7,773 nt of DNA from Planctomycetaceae bacterium. Lineage in GTDB: Bacteria > Planctomycetota > Planctomycetia > Pirellulales > Pirellulaceae. The notes under the pieces were generated by a model. The model was not told the origin of the DNA and did not search any database. It was given only the letters and a program-made list of their open reading frames with translations. The stretch spans positions 1-7,773 of the forward strand of contig DTSG01000494.1 in NCBI GenBank assembly GCA_012965455.1. Reading direction: 5' to 3'. The translations under genes and the position numbers were made by a program. Shown here piece after piece: positions 1-6,664 of the stretch. How positions within the stretch are numbered: position 1 is the stretch's first letter; each line of letters starts with the position of its first letter.

Positions 1-1467
1 AAACAGTTGCGCAGTATCTTCTACTTGTGCCGCTTGATCTTTCACTTCGCGATACCAAGCAACCGCTGGATTAGACCCTGCCGTTCCCGTTGCCGTGATG
101 ATCTCCGATACGAATTCATCATAGGGCTTATTGGTATGCAAACTGTTACGAATCCAATCGTAAAATCCGAACGTTGCCGCCTTATCACCCTCGACGCGCC
201 TCTTGTTACGCAAAACCGCATTCCATTTATTCGCAAAATAGTCCGCATAATCGGTGCTTGCCAGTAACTGATCAATTCGTTTACTGCGTTTGTCCGGGTC
301 AGCGTTCGCTAGAAACGACTCAGCTTCTCCCAATGATGGAAGACGCCCAGCGATATCAACGGTGACTCGACGTAAAAAGACGGCGTCATCGCTCACGTCC
401 GATGATGGCAAACCCAACTGGATGAGCTTATTAAAGACTAGATCGTCTACAAAATTATTTTTCTTAGGCAACGCGTCTACCTTGATTCCTAACGGTATCG
501 TCGCGCGATAAACTCCAACGGTTCCTTGATATCGAGCCATCACTGCTACACTGCCCGTCAACTGACTTGTCGTTACCAGTCCTGTTTCGCTAACCTCAGC
601 CATTTCCGTACTGTTAGAATCAAACGCTGTCGTTCTAGTCACATCGCGTATACTGCCGTCAGAATAATGCGCGAAGACCGAAATTTGTTGCTCGCCATTA
701 CGCTGCATCAATCGTTCTTCTGGTAAGACAACAATATGCGTAACCGTAGGATCTTCCGGCTGTCCGTAGGGCATTCCCTGTTCAATCCAGCGACTAAGCA
801 ACCGGTACGACGGTGAGTCAGCTGAGAGTCTCGCTCCACCACCGTGTGGTACAACACCAATCGCTTTTTGCAATAGAAGACTTCTTTCCGGAGCTGCTGG
901 GAAGACGCGACGACCCCGGCCTTCCTTAACTAGAAACTCATAATCTTCATCAGGCTCAAACCCGAGTAGCGACAATCGAAATCCGTTTTGTCCACTACTT
1001 TTTCCGTGGCACCCGCCACCATTACAACCAAATTTGGTAAAAACCGGAGTAACTTCATTAGGAAAATTAACAGCAAGGTCTTTGACGATATTTGTGACTT
1101 GAATCGAAACGGTCGTAGATAACTTACGCTCAATTTTAGCCGTGACAACAACATCGCCTTCAGCAATTGGTGACACGAACCCGTTGGAACTGATTTCAAC
1201 TAAGCCAGCTGGAGAACTACTGTAAACAACGTCCCGCGTAAGATCTCGTTGCTGGCCACTGTCATAGGCACCAGTCACGATCAACTGCAACCCCGCATCC
1301 CGACCAGATATTATGGTCGTTTGATTCTCTGCGACATTATCAATGTCGATCGACTGCAACACACCCGGCTCACCTAAACCAGGAGGAGTCGCTTTATCCT
1401 CTTGGGCGCTTAGCAAAACGCTAAATGATAGAATCAGGATGGATGTTAGCGGCAAGAATTTATTCAT
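1..1467 (-). CDS. Secreted PSCyt1/PSCyt2 (DUF1549) planctomycete cytochrome-like protein with Ig-like domains, 3' part missing
   Basis: An open frame of 489 codons runs from ATG at 1467 to the window edge without a stop, so the C-terminus is missing. Residues 1-21 form a signal peptide (basic start, hydrophobic core, probable cut after LLSA), so the product is exported. Residues about 38-127 and 241-328 look like two bacterial Ig-like (BIG2-type) domains. Between them lies a PSCyt1-like block with C148-x4-C153-H154, followed by the family-typical regions RRVFPAAPERSLLLQKA and VPHGGGARL. Residues about 338-489 match the start of PSCyt2/DUF1549 (FVDDLVFNKL, FLRRVTVDIAGRLPS). Family members usually continue into a DUF1553 (PSD1) domain and often sit beside a DUF1501 gene; both would lie outside the window. 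The role is not established; a surface haem protein linked to polymer breakdown is the usual guess. A Shine-Dalgarno-like AAGGGA lies 6 nt before the ATG. Confidence 0.93.
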   Translation of the reverse strand, partial: MNKFLPLTSILILSFSVLLSAQEDKATPPGLGEPGVLQSIDIDNVAENQTTIISGRDAGLQLIVTGAYDSGQQRDLTRDVVYSSSPAGLVEISSNGFVSPIAEGDVVVTAKIERKLSTTVSIQVTNIVKDLAVNFPNEVTPVFTKFGCNGGGCHGKSSGQNGFRLSLLGFEPDEDYEFLVKEGRGRRVFPAAPERSLLLQKAIGVVPHGGGARLSADSPSYRLLSRWIEQGMPYGQPEDPTVTHIVVLPEERLMQRNGEQQISVFAHYSDGSIRDVTRTTAFDSNSTEMAEVSETGLVTTSQLTGSVAVMARYQGTVGVYRATIPLGIKVDALPKKNNFVDDLVFNKLIQLGLPSSDVSDDAVFLRRVTVDIAGRLPSLGEAESFLANADPDKRSKRIDQLLASTDYADYFANKWNAVLRNKRRVEGDKAATFGFYDWIRNSLHTNKPYDEFVSEIITATGTAGSNPAVAWYREVKDQAAQVEDTAQLF

Positions 1468-1547
1468 TGCGTTTCCCTTTGGCATCGCACCGGACTGGAC
1501 AAGGAATCCGAAGTCGGAAGGTGCTTAGAAAAATGGTTGGCTCGTTG

Positions 1548-1584
1548 TGCTTTAATTATAGCAATACTTATGTATTGTTGCGAA
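1548..1584 (-). promoter_or_regulatory. Predicted sigma70-type promoter with extended -10 for the DUF1549 gene
   Basis: Read on the minus strand, TATAAT (1560-1555) is preceded by TGC, giving an extended -10 (TGnTATAAT). An 18-bp spacer separates it from TTCGCA (1584-1579), which matches 4 of 6 bases of TTGACA. A start near 1548 would give a leader of about 80 nt before the ATG at 1467. It is correctly oriented for the only gene it could serve. Planctomycete promoter consensus is poorly defined, so this is a sequence-based prediction. Confidence 0.55.
1562..1577. promoter_or_regulatory. Palindrome inside the promoter spacer, possible operator
   Basis: CAATAC (1562-1567) and GTATTG (1572-1577) are perfect 6-bp inverted arms around a 4-bp centre (TTAT). 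The whole palindrome lies in the spacer between the predicted -35 and -10 of the DUF1549 promoter. A repressor bound there would block polymerase, or a MerR-type activator could distort the spacer. No regulator is encoded nearby, and a 6-bp palindrome in AT-rich DNA can occur by chance. Confidence 0.35.
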
Positions 1585-1735
1585 CTTTTCCACCCGCCCG
1601 CAAGCTCAGTTGGACTAAAAAAGCTTCTTTTCCTACGTGCAAACTGAAGTAAATCCCTACGTCGGGGGGCATCCCGTGGATTGTTTCGTTTTAGTCCCGC
1701 AAATTTGCCGTCGTGTCCAGCTAAGGTCGCAAATC
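1585..1735. other. Intergenic region downstream of the cyclophilin gene, no gene seen
   Basis: This stretch separates the cyclophilin stop from the DUF1549 promoter. It holds a spacerless 10-bp palindrome GCAAATTTGC at 1699-1708. It also holds weak inverted repeats TCAGTT (1606-1611) and AACTGA (1642-1647) around an AT-rich segment with a run of A at 1616-1621, which reads as T on the minus strand. The latter might end transcription from the cyclophilin gene, but the stem is too weak to call a terminator. Short open frames here have no plausible ribosome site or recognisable protein. Confidence 0.4.
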
Positions 1736-2170
1736 CTATTCCTGCTCAGCCACCGTAACTAAGTTCATTACATCGCCTTGCTCTATCGCGTTCACGACTT
1801 CCATGTCACCGATTACTTTACCGAAAACGCTATGCATTCCGTCTAAGTGCGGCGTTGGACCATGTGTAATGAAAAACTGCGAACCATTTGTATTGGGTCC
1901 AGCATTGGCCATTGACAAGATACCCGCAGAGTCGTGACGCAAATCAGGGTGAAATTCATCATCAAACTTATAGCCAGCGTCACCTGTACCAATACCATCC
2001 GGGCATCCGGTCTGGATCATAAAATCAGCAATCACTCGGTGGAATTTTAATCCGTTGTAAAAACCTTCCCCAGCCAGTTTTTCAAAATTGGCGACTGTTT
2101 TTGGTACCTCTGCACCGTAGAGTTCAACTTGAATGTCACCCTTGTTTGTCTTTATCGTTGCTACTTTCAT
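1736..2170 (-). CDS. Cyclophilin-type peptidylprolyl cis-trans isomerase
   Basis: A 144-residue single-domain cyclophilin, about the minimal family size, with no signal peptide, so it should act in the cytoplasm. It interconverts cis and trans peptidyl-proline bonds during folding. Active-site residues can be placed against human CypA: R45 (R55, in FHRVI), F50 and Q53 (F60 and Q63), N89 (N102, in SMANAGPNTNGSQFF) and F100 (F113). H108 stands where CypA has W121, as in many bacterial members, and predicts poor cyclosporin binding. The start is the ATG at 2170, because GGAGGG lies 10 nt upstream; a longer reading from TTG at 2188 would use that ribosome site as coding sequence. It follows aat after 66 bp on the same strand and may share its transcript. 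It is too generic to assign ppiA or ppiB. Confidence 0.95.
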   Translation of the reverse strand: MKVATIKTNKGDIQVELYGAEVPKTVANFEKLAGEGFYNGLKFHRVIADFMIQTGCPDGIGTGDAGYKFDDEFHPDLRHDSAGILSMANAGPNTNGSQFFITHGPTPHLDGMHSVFGKVIGDMEVVNAIEQGDVMNLVTVAEQE

Positions 2171-2180
2171 CAGGTAGTTA

Positions 2181-2186
2181 CCCTCC
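2181..2186 (-). promoter_or_regulatory. Shine-Dalgarno site that fixes the cyclophilin start
   Basis: GGAGGG on the minus strand lies 10 nt upstream of the ATG at 2170. It overlaps the first codons of the longer alternative reading from TTG, which argues for the shorter 144-residue protein. Confidence 0.7.
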
Positions 2187-2236
2187 AAATATTGTTATCA
2201 AATACTAGTAATGCCGAATTGCGTTAGTTTAGCCGC

Positions 2237-2989
2237 TTACAAATCGCCGTCTAGACCACTCACTACGCCGAAAACCGCCGGCACCTCCATACCCGTCTCC
2301 AGCAATTCTAAATATGTTGCCCGTGGAATATCGGTCGCGCCGAGAACGCTACAGTGCGGAGTTGCTTGTTGCACATCTAACATTGCAAAACCCCACAACT
2401 CTAAGTGTTGAACCAAAACACATAATGCCACGCGTGACGCATCACTTACATGATGAAACATTGACTCGCCACAAAAGATCGATCCAACTGCTATTCCATA
2501 AAGGCCGCCAACCAACACGTCTTCTTGCCACACCTCGATGCTGTGCGCGATTCCCTTCTCGTGTAATTTCGCATAAACCGATTTCATCTCATCCGTAATC
2601 CACGTCCCAGTCTCAAGTTCTCCTTCGATTACCCGTGGACCACTACACTCAGAAATAACCTCAGCGAATGATTGGTCACTAGTAACCCGAAACCGCCCCG
2701 AGCGCATCTTTCTCTTTAGTCGACGAGGAATATGGAGGTCCGCTGGAATCAAAACTGTTCGCGGGTTCGGACAAAACCAACCGAGCGCTTTTTCTTCCGT
2801 ACCTTCGCCTAAATCCAACGGCCACGGAAAAATTCCATGTGCATATGCGTTTAACACCCAGCGTGGCGTCAACTTTCCGCCGGCGGCAACAACTCCGAAC
2901 TCATTTGCCGTACGACCAGCAGGGAAAATTGTTTCGCTGAGCGCCTGCTGCCAAATATTCTCGATGTCAGAATTTGTGGGTTTTGCCAT
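2237..2989 (-). CDS. aat: Leucyl/phenylalanyl-tRNA-protein transferase
   Basis: A 250-residue cytoplasmic enzyme; E. coli Aat has 234. It transfers Leu or Phe from aminoacyl-tRNA to proteins with N-terminal Arg or Lys. This makes an N-degron that ClpS delivers to ClpAP. The family blocks appear in order: AHGIFPWP (50-57), GWFCPNPR (70-77), ETGTWIT (126-132), AHSIEVW (148-154), LVGGLYGIAVGSIFCGESMF (159-178), LDVQ (204-207) and SVLGATDIPR (214-223). E175, D205 and Q207 correspond to the residues implicated in catalysis in E. coli (E156, D186, Q188). The ATG at 2989 is the natural family start; the ribosome site is weak (GGA 5 nt or AGGT 11 nt upstream). It is divergent from htrA and precedes the cyclophilin gene. 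No clpS or clpA is present in the window. Confidence 0.97.
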   Translation of the reverse strand: MAKPTNSDIENIWQQALSETIFPAGRTANEFGVVAAGGKLTPRWVLNAYAHGIFPWPLDLGEGTEEKALGWFCPNPRTVLIPADLHIPRRLKRKMRSGRFRVTSDQSFAEVISECSGPRVIEGELETGTWITDEMKSVYAKLHEKGIAHSIEVWQEDVLVGGLYGIAVGSIFCGESMFHHVSDASRVALCVLVQHLELWGFAMLDVQQATPHCSVLGATDIPRATYLELLETGMEVPAVFGVVSGLDGDL

Positions 2990-3130
2990 GTAATTCCGTT
3001 ACCTAATCCAACATCTGAGCCGACTCAGAATCTAGCAACACGCAACGTCCATCGTTCCTTTTATGCACTCTGCGTAAACCGTTTCGCGTAATTTGACAAT
3101 TTCTTACAATCTTCTCCGCCAGCAACGCAG

Positions 3131-3136
3131 TATAAT
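3131..3136 (+). promoter_or_regulatory. Candidate -10 box for htrA
   Basis: A perfect TATAAT would place the start of transcription near 3143, giving a leader of about 100 nt before the htrA ATG. No good -35 lies 16-18 bp upstream. A perfect TTGACA at 3093-3098 is 32 bp away, too far to pair with it. The promoter could be activator-dependent, or the box may be fortuitous. Confidence 0.35.
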
Positions 3137-3151
3137 AGGTTGTGAGTCGGC

Positions 3152-3179
3152 AAGGGGCAATTACGCTGCTCCCCTTTTT
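3152..3179 (+). terminator. Terminator-like hairpin in the htrA leader (possible attenuator)
   Basis: AAGGGG (3152-3157) pairs perfectly with CCCCTT (3171-3176) around a 13-nt loop, and the T run covers 3175-3179. This has the form of a short intrinsic terminator on the plus strand. It sits just after the candidate htrA promoter and 63 nt before the htrA ATG, with no gene upstream on this strand. It could attenuate htrA or end a very short transcript. The stem is only 6 bp and the T run only 5, so readthrough is likely. Confidence 0.4.
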
Positions 3180-3242
3180 AACGTTAACAAATAAAACGTC
3201 GCTTGTCGCTGCGGAACACAACACAAAAGGTTATTACTGGCT

Positions 3243-4505
3243 ATGAACACTCAATTACCAACCCCACAAAGCGACGCGAACGAAACACCCGAAGTAGCGC
3301 CCCCTATTCCCACAGAATTGGCACTCGTCACTTCCTCTCATACATCGGGTGACATGGCCACAGCCGCTATCAAGTATCGCTTTGCTCGTCTCTTAACAAC
3401 TACCGTGGCGCTACTAGCGATAATCTTCGGAACACCTTTCCTTGTGCAACAGATTCAATATTCGCTCGAATACGGCCGCATCATTGCCAAATATGACGCC
3501 GCCGCCATCCATATTGACAGTCAATCTATTAAATCAATTTCACTCGCTTCGGAATTGGTTTCCTACAAAGTGACTCCTTCGGTTGTCCATATTCACACAT
3601 CTACTACTGAATCCGGGTCGCGCCGTAGCTTCCAACATCCTTTCGCACAATCAAATCTTTTCCCCTCACGGGGTCAAGGATCCGGTGTGATCGTCGACGC
3701 CGAGGGATACATCATCACCAATCGTCACGTAATACAAGGCGCTGAGATGATCTATGTACAACTCCACGACAAAACGGAACAAATTGCCAAAGTGGTTGGT
3801 GTCGATCAATTAACTGACTTGGCACTGCTAAAAATACAACCCACTGCAATGCCCGCCATTGAATGGTCAACGGCGCCAACCACAAACGTCGGTACCATGG
3901 TCTGGGCGATCGGTAGTCCCTTTGGACTTGAACGAACCCTAACCTTTGGAATTGTCAGCGCCACACGACGCACTGCCAAAGTAGGTACTGTGTATCAAGA
4001 GTTTCTGCAAACCGACGTCGCGATCAATCCGGGCAACAGCGGTGGACCACTCGTTAACGAGCGTGGTGAATTGGTCGGCATCAATACCGCCATCGTCGGC
4101 GACGCCTATCAGGGGATAAGCTTTGCAGTACCCTCACACGTTGTCAAATCCGTCTACGAGCGACTAAAGACATCGGGGGTCGTTTCGCGGGGATGGCTGG
4201 GACTCGCATTGGAAGACGTAACAGCAGAACATCTAGCCCAACGCGGCACGTCTCAAACCGGCATTGATCCCATCCAGGGAACAGTAATCACTAGTTTCCC
4301 ACGGGGTCTATCGCCAGCGAAAGCAGCAGGCTTACTCGTGGGTGACATCCTCACTAGATACAACACGACAGATATTTTGGATACGGCGCACTTGATCCAA
4401 CTTGTAGGTGCCCAACAAAATGGTGAGAAAGTTACCATTGCATATATGCGCGATGGAGACCCCAAAGTAGTTTCTTGCATATTAGGTCTGCGACCGCGCG
4501 AGTAA
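3243..4505 (+). CDS. HtrA/Deg-family serine protease, membrane-anchored, one PDZ domain
   Basis: A 420-residue S1C (trypsin-like) protease. Residues 1-45 are a Pro/Ser/Thr-rich, probably cytoplasmic tail. Residues about 50-68 form one hydrophobic anchor with no obvious signal-peptidase site, so the protease should face the periplasm on a tether, as in DegS or many HtrA proteins. The catalytic triad is H162 (ITNRHVI), D192 (TDLALLKI) and S266 (INPGNSGGPL), all intact. Residues about 316-413 make one PDZ domain, starting at GWLGLALEDV. The likely role is degradation or regulatory cleavage of misfolded envelope proteins. The ATG at 3243 has a weak ribosome site (AAAAGG, 12 nt upstream). An internal Met at residue 38 would keep the anchor but has no better site. 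The gene is divergent from aat and convergent with the ferredoxin gene, 19 bp apart. A choice between degS, degP and degQ is not justified. Confidence 0.96.
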   Translation: MNTQLPTPQSDANETPEVAPPIPTELALVTSSHTSGDMATAAIKYRFARLLTTTVALLAIIFGTPFLVQQIQYSLEYGRIIAKYDAAAIHIDSQSIKSISLASELVSYKVTPSVVHIHTSTTESGSRRSFQHPFAQSNLFPSRGQGSGVIVDAEGYIITNRHVIQGAEMIYVQLHDKTEQIAKVVGVDQLTDLALLKIQPTAMPAIEWSTAPTTNVGTMVWAIGSPFGLERTLTFGIVSATRRTAKVGTVYQEFLQTDVAINPGNSGGPLVNERGELVGINTAIVGDAYQGISFAVPSHVVKSVYERLKTSGVVSRGWLGLALEDVTAEHLAQRGTSQTGIDPIQGTVITSFPRGLSPAKAAGLLVGDILTRYNTTDILDTAHLIQLVGAQQNGEKVTIAYMRDGDPKVVSCILGLRPRE

Positions 4506-4524
4506 TCCAACCCACATTATGTTT

Positions 4525-4857
4525 CTATGGAATGGCATCCGCTGGTCTAGTACCGGCGTCAGCGCGACCACTGCCTTCGAGCCTGTTCAACACGCGAACT
4601 TGCAAATCACTGTTACATAATATTTGGCAGCTCAGCCGCACCCCCGAAAGTTCTCGTGCTGTCAGCGTTTCCTCTTCTCGGGAATTCATTTCCCCCGCGT
4701 CACCGCCGAGAATTTCCACTTGGCACGTAGTGCATTTTCCGTTACCACCACACGCATGCAACTGGTCAATATTAGCCTCATCAACTAAAGCCAACACCAA
4801 ACGCTTACCTGCTGAAACCTCGAATTCGCCTATACCTTCTACGTCTATCGTTGGCAT
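4525..4857 (-). CDS. 2Fe-2S ferredoxin
   Basis: A 110-residue soluble electron carrier with the beta-grasp ferredoxin fold. The cluster ligands are C36, C42, C45 and C77, in ACGGNGKCTTCQVEI and RLSCQ. The spacing is C-x5-C-x2-C-x31-C: the first part is adrenodoxin-like, while plant-type ferredoxins have C-x4-C-x2-C-x29-C. A fifth cysteine, C81, lies four residues after the last ligand. The tail after about residue 92 is Gly/Ala/Arg-rich and probably disordered. The start is supported by a strong AGGAG 8 nt upstream. No reductase, P450 or other redox partner is encoded in the window, so its electron donor and acceptor are unknown. It lies 67 bp downstream of the deacetylase gene on the same strand and may be read through from that cluster. 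The shared strand is the only sign of a functional link. Confidence 0.94.
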   Translation of the reverse strand: MPTIDVEGIGEFEVSAGKRLVLALVDEANIDQLHACGGNGKCTTCQVEILGGDAGEMNSREEETLTARELSGVRLSCQILCNSDLQVRVLNRLEGSGRADAGTRPADAIP

Positions 4858-4865
4858 TACATCTT

Positions 4866-4870
4866 CTCCT
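4866..4870 (-). promoter_or_regulatory. Strong Shine-Dalgarno site of the ferredoxin gene
   Basis: AGGAG within AGAGGAGAAG on the minus strand lies 8 nt before the ATG at 4857, the best ribosome site in the window. An out-of-frame ATG five bases upstream of the true start is not expected to be used at that spacing. Confidence 0.75.
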
Positions 4871-4924
4871 CTTTACAAAAACAACACAACTTACAAACTA
4901 TAATTTACCTCTTGAGCGGTCCCG

Positions 4925-6664
4925 CTATTTACTCTGCAACCAAGACAGCTTGTTTACGTTATCCAAGGCTTTATGGATTTCAGTCCCCTCGTAAAAAGAC
5001 AACCATCCACGCAAAACGACACTCTCTCCCACAGGAATATCTGGGAAGTGCGGATCACTATGCAAACACGGACAGAGGTCACTACCCCAACCTCGCTTAC
5101 ATGCCTGCCAAGCATAAAGAATCCACTGCGTCCCGTTGGGATTACCACAGGCAACTGCCATCGGAGTGAACACCTTGTTGTCCGTCGTCTGTTGGTTGAA
5201 ACCAGTCATCTTCGCCAGCATCGCGCAATTCTGCGTGTATAACCCCGTTAAAATATTTTTCGAGTTATTTGTTAAGCGCATTTCCATCTTTACACTAACG
5301 GCGTTCGACCACACTCTTGTCTGTAGTTCCACGTTGTTCGGAAAAACTCGTACCGATTCATAACCACCCCGAATCGTATGCCACTCTCCCTCCGCAAGCA
5401 CAATATCACGTTTGTCCCACATCGTTGGGATGTGTTTATGCGCCAGATACAGCAACTCCCTGCCACTAGGCGTGTTGCTCCAAATAGCTTCAGGAATATC
5501 AAGCACTATATAGTCCGCTGCGTTCCAGGGTGAAAACACCGACACCTTCGTTTCACGCTGAGGCCGAATTTCACCGTCGCGAAAACCAATTCGAGGATGG
5601 CGTCCCCCTGGATATGGTAATACCTGTAACTGACCTCTTTTGACTCGCTCGGTCCGTGCCTTTGCCAATGCCAAGCTTGCACTACCCGCATCAAGCCCGC
5701 TCGCCATCCTCGTTTCAGCGACCGTATAACCATGGCGTTTCATGATATCGAACCAGTATGAGGTTTCTCGGCGAGTTTGCGGCAGGCGTGCATCACTACG
5801 CAACAGACCTTTAGCCAACATATCCCGCCTGTCTGCAATAACTCCTGCTGGATCCTTGGGTTTCATACCCTTATCAATATATTGGTCGAGGTCTCGCAGC
5901 GCGATGACCTTGAATCCATTTACCTTCAAGTAATGCATATACACCCGAAATCTGTCCGCCGACGTGCTGACCCAATCATGGGCTCCATCAGGGACACCGT
6001 GAAACTGCAAGACGGATATGCGACCTAATTCAGCCTGCAGTACAGCCCGCAGGAAATCATCAAATACCCAATCCGGCCGCGCATCCCCAGCAGTGGGAAT
6101 TAGCAGGGGATGGTCGAGACCTGGCTCTAGCGCGACGCCCTTGCCTGCTGCATATTCAAATTCAGGTGTTCCACCCCGGCGAGCAAAGCGTATACCTTGC
6201 TCCGCAAGCCACGGCAACATCTCAAAGCTAAATGTATTACCCGGATATGCATAACTAATTGGAGCGGGAATTCCGTGCTCTTGGCAACGCGCAGCGATAC
6301 TACCGAGTTGTTCTTTATAGTTATCGACAGTCAACGCTACATGGTCACGAGTATGATTGCCAATCTCAAACCCGTCCTGATGTAACTGACGAATCTGCTC
6401 CCAAGTCATATAATTTCGCTTGTCTTTTTGAAACTCAAATCCTTCGGTAATGAAAAATGTCGCCCCAAATCCGTATTGTTTTAGCAACGGCCGCGCCACT
6501 TCAAACTGGCTACGTACCGAGTCATCAAATGTCAACACAACAACTTTGTCGGGCACTGGATCGGCCCCGTAGGATGCGTCATGACCAGCAACGGCCACAA
6601 TCGCAGGTATCAACTTCCACCACGAGATCCAATTCTGATTCGACAATCTATCAAGCTTCAGCAT
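4925..6664 (-). CDS. NodB-type polysaccharide deacetylase (CE4) fused to a large C-terminal domain
   Basis: A 579-residue protein with a probable N-terminal signal peptide (hydrophobic KLIPAIVAVAG, possible cut after SYGA at about residue 34). Residues about 40-262 are a NodB domain. It has TFDD (45-48; D47 catalytic base and D48 metal ligand by family rule), HTRDH (H104 and H108, zinc ligands), a YPG motif (140-142) in place of the usual RPPYG, and FH (H222) as the catalytic histidine. It should remove N- or O-acetyl groups from an extracellular or wall polysaccharide. Residues about 270-345 look like a helical linker with a helix-turn-helix-like segment. Residues about 345-570 (from LPYPGGRHPRIGF to LRGWLSFYEG) resemble, from memory, a domain common in planctomycete and verrucomicrobial proteins, with no known function; they include C531-P-C533-L-H535. 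The ATG overlaps the kinase stop by 7 nt (ATGCTGA), with AAGGA 10 nt upstream, so the two genes are translationally coupled. Confidence 0.9.
   Translation of the reverse strand: MLKLDRLSNQNWISWWKLIPAIVAVAGHDASYGADPVPDKVVVLTFDDSVRSQFEVARPLLKQYGFGATFFITEGFEFQKDKRNYMTWEQIRQLHQDGFEIGNHTRDHVALTVDNYKEQLGSIAARCQEHGIPAPISYAYPGNTFSFEMLPWLAEQGIRFARRGGTPEFEYAAGKGVALEPGLDHPLLIPTAGDARPDWVFDDFLRAVLQAELGRISVLQFHGVPDGAHDWVSTSADRFRVYMHYLKVNGFKVIALRDLDQYIDKGMKPKDPAGVIADRRDMLAKGLLRSDARLPQTRRETSYWFDIMKRHGYTVAETRMASGLDAGSASLALAKARTERVKRGQLQVLPYPGGRHPRIGFRDGEIRPQRETKVSVFSPWNAADYIVLDIPEAIWSNTPSGRELLYLAHKHIPTMWDKRDIVLAEGEWHTIRGGYESVRVFPNNVELQTRVWSNAVSVKMEMRLTNNSKNILTGLYTQNCAMLAKMTGFNQQTTDNKVFTPMAVACGNPNGTQWILYAWQACKRGWGSDLCPCLHSDPHFPDIPVGESVVLRGWLSFYEGTEIHKALDNVNKLSWLQSK
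6658..6664 (-). other. Stop/start overlap coupling the kinase and deacetylase genes
   Basis: ATGCTGA on the minus strand contains the deacetylase ATG (6664-6662) and the kinase TGA (6660-6658). This arrangement favours re-initiation by the same ribosome and ties the amount of deacetylase to translation of the kinase. Confidence 0.8.

Larger units (their letters stand above)
2990..3242. other. Divergent aat/htrA intergenic region
   Basis: These 253 bp separate two genes transcribed away from each other and must hold both promoters. Towards htrA there is a perfect TATAAT box and a terminator-like hairpin, listed separately. Towards aat I see no convincing promoter: TTGTCA (minus strand, 3098-3093) has only a poor -10 (TACGCA) at 17 bp. 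A 10-bp palindrome TTAACGTTAA lies at 3178-3187. A 73-codon GTG-started open frame on the minus strand (3224-3003) covers much of the region but has no ribosome site and no recognisable protein features. Confidence 0.6.

Noticed and set aside
2171..2188. Six-residue N-terminal extension of the cyclophilin from TTG
   Set aside because: The extension would translate through GGAGGG, which is well placed as the ribosome site for the ATG at 2170, and cyclophilins of this type begin close to that Met.
3093..3098. Perfect TTGACA as a -35 element for htrA
   Set aside because: The only good -10 (TATAAT, 3131) is 32 bp away, and the bases at a 16-18 bp spacing (around 3115-3122) are GC-rich and unlike a -10.
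3003..3224. 73-codon open frame on the minus strand between aat and htrA
   Set aside because: It starts with GTG without a ribosome site, has no recognisable motif, and covers the region that must hold both divergent promoters. Most likely a chance open frame.
4486..4498. GGTC-TGC-GACC hairpin at the end of htrA as a terminator
   Set aside because: The stem is only 4 bp, it lies inside the coding region, and no T run follows on either strand.
4475..4903. 142-codon plus-strand open frame over the ferredoxin gene
   Set aside because: It is antisense to the ferredoxin, whose cysteine motif and strong ribosome site are clear, and it overlaps the end of htrA out of frame.
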